This document shows, one piece after another, positions 1 to 4,311 of a DNA stretch of 5,683 bases. The notes under the pieces are model-generated. The model was not told where the DNA came from, did no database searches, and saw nothing but the letters and a program-made list of their open reading frames with translations. A program made the position numbers and the translations under genes. This DNA comes from Fusobacteriaceae bacterium (GTDB lineage: Bacteria; Fusobacteriota; Fusobacteriia; Fusobacteriales; Fusobacteriaceae). The stretch spans positions 1-5,683 of the forward strand of contig DAOUPY010000119.1 of NCBI GenBank assembly GCA_030625925.1, in the 5' to 3' direction. The number at the start of each line of letters is the position of its first letter. Within the stretch, counting starts at the first letter, position 1.

Positions 1-17
1 AGTTAACTCCTCCTTCT
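1..17 (-). promoter_or_regulatory. Ribosome binding site of a gene starting just left of the window
   Basis: Read on the minus strand, this edge is AGAAGGAGGAGTTAACT, which contains a full GGAGG core (positions 13-9) followed by eight bases to the window end. A start codon immediately outside the window would have normal spacing, so a minus-strand gene probably begins there. No clear promoter is visible between this site and the terminator at 69-100. The gene may therefore depend on read-through from the response regulator unit or on a weak promoter I cannot recognise. The gene itself cannot be identified from this window. Confidence 0.55.
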
Positions 18-68
18 TATGTTTTCTCTTAAAAAAAGAGAAACCGAGGTAGGGTATGGAAGTAAAAG

Positions 69-100
69 AAAAAAGACCATTCAATTGAATGGTCTTTTTT
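69..100 (-). terminator. Intrinsic terminator after the response regulator
   Basis: This is a perfect 32-bp palindrome, AAAAAAGACCATTC on one side mirrored by GAATGGTCTTTTTT on the other. It folds into a GACCATTCA-type stem with a very short loop and a T tract on the exit side. It lies 14 bp past the stop codon of the response regulator (115), so it most likely ends the three-gene two-component unit. Because the A and T tracts are symmetric it could also work on the plus strand, but no plus-strand gene runs into it inside the window. Confidence 0.9.
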
Positions 101-114
101 AGTTATAATCTTTG

Positions 115-783
115 TTATTTTTCTATAGTAAACCCTATTCCTCTGATAGTTTTAATTAACTTCACAGGGAACTCCTTGTCGATCTTATCTCTCAGATATT
201 TTATATATACATCCAGGATACTGTCACTGCCGTCATACCCCCAGACATTGACCAAGATCTTGTTACGAGTCAAAACTATACCTTTATTTTCAATTAAAAA
301 CTTTAAAAGTTCAAATTCTGTTTTAGATAATTTGATATCCCTGTCGCCTCTGATAGCCACAAACCTGGAAAGATCCAAAGTAAGGTCTTTCACTGTCAGT
401 TGATATGTTGTATCTTGACGATGAATTTTTCTAAGGTGTGCCTTGATTCTGGCGGAAAGTTCCAAAGATTCAAATGGTTTAGTTAAGTAATCATCAGCCC
501 CGAATTCAAAGCCGGTAATCTTATCGGTAAGATCATCTTTGGCTGTAACCATAATAACTATAGTTTCAGGATAGAATTTCTTGATCTCTTGGCATACCTT
601 GGGTCCTTCGACTTTGGGAAGCATCCAGTCTAGAATAATTACATCGTATGTTTTTTCTCTAATCTTATTTAAAGCCTCAAATCCATCATAGGCTACATCT
701 ACCTTATATCCTTCATATGTTAAGTGTAATTCCATTAAACGAGCTATCTTAGTCTCATCCTCTACTATCAAAACATTATACAT
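115..783 (-). CDS. OmpR/PhoB-family DNA-binding response regulator
   Basis: This 222-residue cytoplasmic transcription factor is the output half of a two-component system. Its receiver domain (about 1-120) has the acidic pair E8-D9, the phosphoacceptor D52 in the motif ILDWMLP, T80 in MVTAKDD and K102 in YLTKPF, so every catalytic position is present. The C-terminal winged-helix domain (about 125-222) has the LSKTEFELLKFL start, the VWGYD turn and the recognition-helix end VYIKYLRDKID followed by IRGIGF, as in OmpR/PhoB proteins. The length is typical. Translation starts at MYNVLIVEDE, the usual receiver beginning, with AGGGGGGG just upstream. It lies 32 nt after the restored end of the histidine kinase gene, so the two are almost certainly co-transcribed, and the kinase is its presumed phosphodonor. 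Its target genes cannot be read from the sequence. It resembles regulators of envelope or metal stress only at the family level, so no gene symbol is given. Confidence 0.95.
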   Translation of the reverse strand: MYNVLIVEDETKIARLMELHLTYEGYKVDVAYDGFEALNKIREKTYDVIILDWMLPKVEGPKVCQEIKKFYPETIVIMVTAKDDLTDKITGFEFGADDYLTKPFESLELSARIKAHLRKIHRQDTTYQLTVKDLTLDLSRFVAIRGDRDIKLSKTEFELLKFLIENKGIVLTRNKILVNVWGYDGSDSILDVYIKYLRDKIDKEFPVKLIKTIRGIGFTIEK

Positions 784-786
784 AAA

Positions 787-796
787 TCCCCCCCTA
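787..796 (-). promoter_or_regulatory. Poly-G ribosome binding site of the response regulator
   Basis: The minus strand reads TAGGGGGGGATTTATG. Seven consecutive G residues (788-794 on the plus strand as C7) take the place of a regular AGGAGG. The site lies five bases or fewer from the start codon of the response regulator. A G7 homopolymer is unusual in this AT-rich DNA and is a possible slippage or phase-variation tract that would alter the spacing. This last point is inference. Confidence 0.5.
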
Positions 797-815
797 GCTA
801 TTGTGTGTAATTTTA

Positions 816-910
816 TTATATTGGAAGTTTAAGAGTTACAGTAGTCCCCTTATTGACCTCACTATCTATAAAAATATGACCATTATGCATATCGACAATA
901 CTTTTTTACG
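816..910 (-). pseudogene. Out-of-frame C-terminal end of the histidine kinase
   Basis: Past the kinase stop codon, the next frame reads IVDMHNGHIFIDSEVNKG and then TTVTLKLPI before a TAA at 818-816. This is the normal final stretch of a HATPase_c domain: helix, the NGHI strand, the SE-x-x-x-GTT turn and a closing L-P motif. It has no start codon of its own and joins the kinase directly if one A is removed from the A6 run at 902-907, giving SIVKSIVDMHNGHI. The restored gene would span 816-2202 (about 461 residues) and end 32 nt before the response regulator. The cause may be a true mutation, transcriptional slippage or a homopolymer sequencing error. The sequence alone cannot separate these. 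Confidence 0.85.
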
Positions 911-2202
911 ATAGAAAGTCCCAAGCCATTTCCACCTGTATTTTTGGTTCTAGCTTCATCTACCCGGTAAAATCTATTAAATAATTTTGGGATATGCTTC
1001 TTGGGAATCCCAAATCCTTCATCTGAAACTATAATTTTGAAATGACTTTTTCCTTTTTCACAAGAAATGGTTATCTGTCTATTTTTAGGTGTATATTTTA
1101 TAGAGTTTTCAATTATAGCTCTAACTGCCTGTAAAATTAGTTTTTCATCAATAAATCCATGAAATTCAGGAATATTATGGAGTGAATAAGTATGTTTTTT
1201 ATCGATCATCTTAAATTCCTTAAAAATTCTTTTGAGCAAGTTAGGTATATCTACATCTGTTAAATCCAAATTATATCTGGTATTTTCTTCTCGTGCAATG
1301 AATAAAAGCTTTTCCATAAGATCGGTCATATTAAAGACTTCTTCTTTTATAGAGGCAAGAGCCTCCTCAGTGAGGTCCTTATTACCGATTCCCCATTGAT
1401 TTAATAAATCCACATATCCATTTATAATAGAAAGGGGAGTCCTCAGTTCATGGGAAGCATCGGAAATAAATTTTGTTTGATTTTCAAAAGAGCGTTCTAA
1501 TCTTTCCATCATATCATTTATAACTTTTATTAGTCTTCCTATTTCATCGTCATGGTTAGAAGCTTCAATTCTTTTGTTCAGATTATGCAGATTTATTAAT
1601 TCAGCAGTATCAGCTATTGAATTTATTGGTTTTAAAGTTTTTTTAGCAAAAACAACTCCAGTGACAATAGCCAAAATAAAACCAGCCAAATCGATTAAAA
1701 ACATGGTAGATGTCAGAGCCTCGATAAGTGAATCGGAAGACTTTAGATCACTGATAAGCTGCATGTATATTTTTTCCCCTGAGGGAGCTTTTATCATGGT
1801 ATTCAAGTAAAAAAATCTATTTTTTTTTAACTTGATAAAATGGTATTCTCCCACCTGATCAATATCAATGGTATAGGGAAGACTTATTTTTTTAAAACTT
1901 TCATAAGTTTTATTGGGAAATTTAAAATTGACGTATATTTGATCTCTATGAGAGCTTACTTTCTCTATAATAGTTGAAATTTCTGATTTTCCCAGACTAG
2001 TAGAATCGGATAGTATATTGTTAACTTCTTCTAAGATAACTTCTTTTCTGGCGATAACAAGAGATTGCTCTAAGGTATTGACATGTGTTGTAATGGAAAT
2101 ATAAATGATGAGGTTTAATACCAATAGAGTCAAAACAAATGTAAGGGAAAAGGACATAGCTATCTTTGTAGAAATTTTATTAAAAAAACTAAATTTTTTC
2201 AT
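883..2202 (-). CDS. Membrane sensor histidine kinase, frameshifted near the 3' end
   Basis: This is the sensor of the two-component system: an inner-membrane kinase that autophosphorylates on histidine and passes the phosphate to the neighbouring regulator. As read it has 439 residues. In order these are membrane helix 1 (about 14-36), an extracytoplasmic sensor region (about 37-165), membrane helix 2 (about 166-187) and a HAMP linker (about 187-240, KPINSIAD to DDEIGRL). The dimerisation domain follows with SHELRTP and phosphoacceptor H251. The ATPase domain has N366 in IIENSIKYT, a G1 box DEGFGIP (394-400), an F box FNRFYRVD and a G2 box GGNGLGLSIVK (423-433). After K433 the frame leaves the family pattern (KYCRYA) and stops, losing about 27 C-terminal residues that are found in another frame down to 816. 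The gene begins 13 nt after the stop codon of the small secreted protein gene, with its Shine-Dalgarno overlapping that stop, so the two are coupled. The signal sensed is unknown. Loss of the last strands of the ATPase fold would probably weaken or abolish activity if the frameshift is real. Confidence 0.92.
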   Translation of the reverse strand: MKKFSFFNKISTKIAMSFSLTFVLTLLVLNLIIYISITTHVNTLEQSLVIARKEVILEEVNNILSDSTSLGKSEISTIIEKVSSHRDQIYVNFKFPNKTYESFKKISLPYTIDIDQVGEYHFIKLKKNRFFYLNTMIKAPSGEKIYMQLISDLKSSDSLIEALTSTMFLIDLAGFILAIVTGVVFAKKTLKPINSIADTAELINLHNLNKRIEASNHDDEIGRLIKVINDMMERLERSFENQTKFISDASHELRTPLSIINGYVDLLNQWGIGNKDLTEEALASIKEEVFNMTDLMEKLLFIAREENTRYNLDLTDVDIPNLLKRIFKEFKMIDKKHTYSLHNIPEFHGFIDEKLILQAVRAIIENSIKYTPKNRQITISCEKGKSHFKIIVSDEGFGIPKKHIPKLFNRFYRVDEARTKNTGGNGLGLSIVKKYCRYA

Positions 2203-2218
2203 GGAGAGTACTCCCTTA
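2203..2218 (-). promoter_or_regulatory. Coupled start of the kinase gene with a hairpin over its Shine-Dalgarno
   Basis: The minus strand reads TAAGGGAGTACTCTCCATG. The stop codon of the secreted-protein gene runs straight into the AAGGGAG Shine-Dalgarno of the kinase gene, eight bases before its ATG. GGAG (2214-2211) can pair with CTCC (2206-2203) around a TACT loop. This would hide the site until a ribosome finishing the upstream gene opens it. The pairing is short (4 bp), so the effect is inference. Confidence 0.45.
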
Positions 2219-2581
2219 TGGAATGTTTTTTTGATGTTGAAAGTTATATTTATTTGAATATAAGATCTTATTGTTTAGCGGAAAAAACTTAGACCTGACT
2301 ATAATATTGATATTTTTATCGGTATTATAAAGACCACATTCAAGGATAAGGTTAAATACGTCTTTGTCAAATCTAAACTTATTATACCTATTCCAGTGAT
2401 AGTAATCTAAGATAGTTGGAATATAAAATTCTATTATAGCTTCAGAGGAACTTATACTTATAGTATACTCTAAATTTAGAGTATTTAAACCATCAGTAAA
2501 AGAAATTTTATTCAAAGACCCATAGGATGCAGAGCAAAGTAAAGTAAAAAGTATGAAAGTTAAAATTATTTTTCTATTCAT
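2216..2581 (-). CDS. Small secreted protein of unknown function, first gene of the two-component unit
   Basis: I do not recognise this family. The predicted product has 121 residues. The N-terminus MNRKIILTFILFTLLCSASY is a classic signal peptide: a basic start, a hydrophobic core and a small-residue region with probable cleavage near SASYGS. The cysteine in LLCS lacks the small residue needed before it for a lipobox, so a lipoprotein is less likely. The mature part (about 99 residues) has alternating hydrophobic stretches such as LEYTISISSSEAIIEFYIP, suggesting a beta-rich fold, then an aromatic segment DYYHWNRYNKFRF and a basic C-terminus. The frame is open as far upstream as 2695, but the start at 2581 is chosen because AGGAGA lies six bases before it and the longer start falls inside a terminator hairpin. 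Its stop overlaps the ribosome binding site of the kinase gene. This tight coupling suggests that it serves the kinase outside the membrane, for instance as a ligand-binding or accessory subunit. That role is inference. Confidence 0.75.
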   Translation of the reverse strand: MNRKIILTFILFTLLCSASYGSLNKISFTDGLNTLNLEYTISISSSEAIIEFYIPTILDYYHWNRYNKFRFDKDVFNLILECGLYNTDKNINIIVRSKFFPLNNKILYSNKYNFQHQKNIP

Positions 2582-2587
2582 ATAGTG

Positions 2588-2593
2588 TCTCCT
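2588..2593 (-). promoter_or_regulatory. Ribosome binding site that fixes the start of the secreted-protein gene
   Basis: AGGAGA on the minus strand is followed by six bases and the ATG at 2581. No comparable site precedes the other in-frame ATG codons further upstream, and the first of those (2695) lies in the loop of the 2677-2719 terminator. This decides for the shorter protein with an N-terminal signal peptide. Confidence 0.75.
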
Positions 2594-2620
2594 AGTCATA
2601 TTTTTAAAATTTAATATATA

Positions 2621-2649
2621 TTTATAATAATAACACTTTAATTTTAGAA
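2621..2649 (-). promoter_or_regulatory. Candidate promoter of the two-component unit
   Basis: On the minus strand TTCTAA (2649-2644) and TATAAA (2626-2621) are separated by 17 bases. The -10 matches five of six consensus positions, but the -35 only three of six. It lies between the terminator of the upstream gene and the ribosome binding site at 2588-2593, where a promoter is needed. The region is so AT-rich that chance -10 matches are common. Confidence 0.35.
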
Positions 2650-2676
2650 TTTTCTTAGAAAATAGAAAAAAAGTAG

Positions 2677-2719
2677 AAAAAAGTAGTTTTCCCATTAAAA
2701 ATGACTAAACTACTTTTTT
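2677..2719 (-). terminator. Intrinsic terminator after the CcdA-like gene
   Basis: AAAAAAGTAGTTT (2677-2689) and AAACTACTTTTTT (2707-2719) form a 13-bp perfect stem. Inside the loop CATT and AATG can form a further four pairs. On the minus strand the T tract is followed by more T-rich sequence, which fits termination of transcripts leaving the gene at 2800. It separates that gene from the two-component unit. Confidence 0.75.
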
Positions 2720-2732
2720 TAAATTGAAAAAT

Positions 2733-2776
2733 ATTTCTATAAATTATAAGAGAATCCCATAAATAATTATAGAAAT
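2733..2776. repeat. AT-only inverted repeat downstream of the CcdA-like gene
   Basis: The left arm ATTTCTATAAATTAT (2733-2747) matches the reverse complement of the right arm ATAATTATAGAAAT (2763-2776) with one bulged base and a 15-nt spacer. It lies just past the stop codon at 2800 and is followed on the minus strand by a short T run. It may be a first, weak terminator or an RNA-stabilising hairpin ahead of the stronger one at 2677-2719. Confidence 0.45.
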
Positions 2777-2799
2777 TACAACTTGAAAAAAAAATCTAT

Positions 2800-3408
2800 T
2801 CAAACTAGATGTTCAATTTCTTCAAATAGATTAAAGGTGATAAAAATTCCTAAAACAATTAAAATAATCCCAATGATTTTTGTATATCTTTTATTGTTTT
2901 TAAAATTTATTTTTATAGGTATGAATTTAAATAATATGACAGGTATTGTTAATCCTATGGTATAAAATAAAATCATAAAAATACTAGAATAAATATTATC
3001 TTTAGGAATAATAGGAGCCATAGGGATAAAGATATGGGCAAAAGATTGGATCCAAGAAAATGCAACAAAAACTCCCATTAAAATAGGATTTGTTTTTTCT
3101 ATTTTATCAGCGGAGAGTAAAAAATGAGAATGAGAATGTTTTATTACTCCTAAAAACATCAATCCAAACAAGATGAATAAGCCGCCGATTATATAGTTAA
3201 ACATTTGTTGGTGAAAAATATGACTTAGGGTATCTGTAAAAAATAAAAATAAAAAATTAATTATAAGTATTCCTAAAAAACATCCAAAAATAAATTTTGT
3301 CTTTTCCTTTATTAGAACTAAAAAAGCATAAAAAGTAGTGATGGTACCTATAAAACAAGGGTGAAAAAAACTAGTAATTCCTAAGGTAAACGCTATTAAA
3401 TAAATCAT
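2800..3408 (-). CDS. CcdA/DsbD-like six-helix membrane protein lacking the second redox cysteine
   Basis: CcdA and the membrane part of DsbD carry electrons from cytoplasmic thioredoxin across the membrane through two cysteines, one in helix 1 and one in helix 4. This 202-residue protein has the family layout. Helix 1 (about 2-31) contains FFHPC with C18, where the family has SPC or TPC. Helices 2 (38-57) and 3 (71-89) follow, then helix 4 (108-132), which starts GVFVAFSW as in the family's GLAFALGW block. Helices 5 (140-163, YTIGLTIPVILF) and 6 (177-194, ending IVLGIFI) complete it. At the position of the helix 4 cysteine there is S122 (WIQS instead of WTPC). The only other cysteine is C43 in helix 2. 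The loop after helix 3 carries HSHSH (91-95), which could bind metal. The start is preceded by AGGAGGAG with ideal spacing, and promoter TTGACT-17-TATATT lies upstream. Without its partner cysteine a classic thiol relay is doubtful. A metal or other transport role is possible but unproven. Assignment to the fold is from remembered family patterns. Confidence 0.7.
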   Translation of the reverse strand: MIYLIAFTLGITSFFHPCFIGTITTFYAFLVLIKEKTKFIFGCFLGILIINFLFLFFTDTLSHIFHQQMFNYIIGGLFILFGLMFLGVIKHSHSHFLLSADKIEKTNPILMGVFVAFSWIQSFAHIFIPMAPIIPKDNIYSSIFMILFYTIGLTIPVILFKFIPIKINFKNNKRYTKIIGIILIVLGIFITFNLFEEIEHLV

Positions 3409-3472
3409 AAAACTCCTCCTAAAAACTGTACTTCTCTATATTCTTTACTGTGAACAAGAAAAATACCCTTTT

Positions 3473-3501
3473 AATATAATTTAAACACCTTGATAAGTCA
3501 A
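3473..3501 (-). promoter_or_regulatory. Sigma-70-type promoter of the CcdA-like gene
   Basis: On the minus strand TTGACT (3501-3496; five of six consensus positions) and TATATT (3478-3473; five of six) are separated by exactly 17 bases. Transcription would start near 3466, giving a leader of about 58 nt before the ATG at 3408. This is the best promoter in the window. A TTATCAAG element lies within its spacer, and related boxes lie upstream. Confidence 0.7.
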
Positions 3502-3556
3502 CTACAATGAAGTTATTTGATTATCAAAGTATCTAAAGATAATTCTATATCAAAGT
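3489..3556. repeat. Three TTGAT/ATCAA boxes in the divergent intergenic region
   Basis: CTTGATAAG (3489-3497), the 13-bp palindrome TTTGATTATCAAA (3516-3528) and TATCAAAGT (3548-3556) share a TTGAT/ATCAA core. TATCAAAGT occurs twice exactly (3522-3530 and 3548-3556), 26 bp apart. They overlap and flank the promoter of the CcdA-like gene and lie upstream of the deaminase gene. The arrangement looks like an operator array for one regulator, but in DNA this AT-rich a chance origin cannot be excluded. Confidence 0.4.
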
Positions 3557-3597
3557 GGGAAAAAAAGCAATTTTTTTTAATGTATCTATAAATAAAG

Positions 3598-3626
3598 TTT
3601 TAGAAAAAAAAAAAATGTGATATATT
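3598..3626 (+). promoter_or_regulatory. Weak candidate promoter of the dCMP deaminase gene
   Basis: TATATT (3621-3626) is preceded at 17 bases by TTTTAG, a poor -35, with a long A tract (3604-3615) in between that could act as a curved or UP-like element. A second TATAAA lies at 3631-3636. Some promoter must lie in this 250-bp divergent region, but its exact position is uncertain. Confidence 0.25.
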
Positions 3627-3660
3627 TTAATATAAAAGAATAAAAGAGAGGGAGAAGATT

Positions 3661-4155
3661 ATGGCGAAAAGAGAAGGTTATTTGAGCTGGGATGAATATT
3701 TTATGGGGATAGCGGTTTTATCTGGTCAGAGAAGTAAAGATCCGAGTACTCAGGTAGGGGCTTGTATAATAAATGAAGATAAAAAAATTGTTGGAGCAGG
3801 ATATAATGGTTTTCCTAAGGGATGCTCCGATGAGGAGTTCCCATGGGGAAGAGATGGGGAATTTTTAGAAACTAAGTATCCTTTTGTAATGCATGCAGAA
3901 CAAAACGCTATCTTAAACAGTATAAAAAATTTAAAGAATTGCACTATATATGTGGGGTTATTTCCCTGCCATGAATGTGCTAAGTCAATAATTCAAAGTG
4001 GCATAACTAAGATAGTATACCTTTCGGACAAATATAAAGGTACAGATTCTAATATAGCATCTAAGATGCTTCTAGACAGTGCAGGGGTAAAATATACTAA
4101 ATTAATTCCAAGAAAAGTGGAAATATCTATCTCCTTAGATGAAAATTTTATTTAA
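3661..4155 (+). CDS. dCMP deaminase (DCTD/T4 type)
   Basis: This cytosolic enzyme converts dCMP to dUMP with release of ammonia and so feeds thymidylate synthase. The 164-residue protein has the complete zinc site of the deaminase fold: HAE with zinc ligand H78 and proton-shuttling E80, and PCHEC with ligands C103 and C106. Further blocks match the eukaryotic and T4-phage dCMP deaminases: QRSKDPSTQVGACI (23-36), GYNGFPKGCSDEEFPW (47-62), TKYPFVMHAE (71-80) and SDKYKGTDS (122-130). The human enzyme (about 178 residues) has very similar segments, while the Bacillus ComEB type diverges there. This separates it from plain cytidine or tRNA adenosine deaminases. The start has GAGGGAG six bases upstream and the protein is full length. 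It is a single-gene unit closed by the hairpin at 4160-4191. Family members are activated by dCTP and inhibited by dTTP; whether this one is cannot be read here. Confidence 0.93.
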   Translation: MAKREGYLSWDEYFMGIAVLSGQRSKDPSTQVGACIINEDKKIVGAGYNGFPKGCSDEEFPWGRDGEFLETKYPFVMHAEQNAILNSIKNLKNCTIYVGLFPCHECAKSIIQSGITKIVYLSDKYKGTDSNIASKMLLDSAGVKYTKLIPRKVEISISLDENFI

Positions 4156-4159
4156 TTTT

Positions 4160-4197
4160 AAGATCGGTAACCTATGTTACCGATCTTTTTCTTTTTT
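4160..4197 (+). terminator. Intrinsic terminator after the dCMP deaminase gene
   Basis: AAGATCGGTAAC (4160-4171) and GTTACCGATCTT (4176-4187) form a perfect 12-bp stem with a CTAT loop, followed by a long T-rich tract (to 4198, interrupted by one C). It begins four bases after the stop codon at 4155 and is much richer in GC than its surroundings. The inner part, GGTAAC-CTAT-GTTACC, also has the form of a Crp/Fnr-family operator placed just upstream of the hcp promoter. Confidence 0.92.
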
Positions 4198-4200
4198 TAC

Positions 4201-4250
4201 TGATATAATCAATGTATAGAAATTACTCTTACTTTTGTTATAGTTTACCT
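4201..4250 (+). promoter_or_regulatory. Promoter region of hcp
   Basis: Two extended -10 elements are visible: TGATATAAT (4201-4209, containing a perfect TATAAT) and TGTTATAGT (4236-4244). Neither has a good -35 hexamer at 17 bases, which fits promoters that need an activator. From the first, transcription would start near 4216, giving a leader of about 96 nt. From the second it would start near 4251, with about 61 nt. Which one is used cannot be decided from sequence. Confidence 0.45.
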
Positions 4251-4311
4251 TCGTTAATCGAGAAAACGCCCACAGGGAAAGAGTCAATATAAAAAAAATG
4301 GAGGAAATAAT

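Noticed and set aside
89..403. Plus-strand open frame of 104 codons over the response regulator
   Set aside because: It starts inside the terminator palindrome and lies antisense to a conserved winged-helix domain. Its protein has no family features.
900..909. Programmed -1 ribosomal frameshift producing the full kinase
   Set aside because: The heptamer fits, but -1 leads to a stop after 11 residues. The conserved C-terminus is in the +1 frame.
2516..2581. Lipoprotein signal in the small secreted protein
   Set aside because: The cysteine is preceded by leucine (LLC) rather than by glycine, alanine or serine, so the lipobox rule fails. An ordinary signal peptide is more likely.
2216..2695. 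Longer 159-residue reading of the secreted protein gene
   Set aside because: Its start lies in the loop of a terminator hairpin and has no ribosome binding site. The internal ATG at 2581 has AGGAGA at six bases and begins a signal peptide.
2783..2965. Plus-strand open frame of 60 codons over the end of the CcdA-like gene
   Set aside because: It is antisense to transmembrane codons, has no ribosome binding site and its composition merely mirrors the real gene.
4258..4290. ACGCCCACAGGGAAAG before hcp, similar to the conserved core of a c-di-GMP-I riboswitch
   Set aside because: Only a dozen or so bases resemble the core, and the remaining stems and tetraloop receptor have no room or match before the start codon. 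Most likely coincidence.
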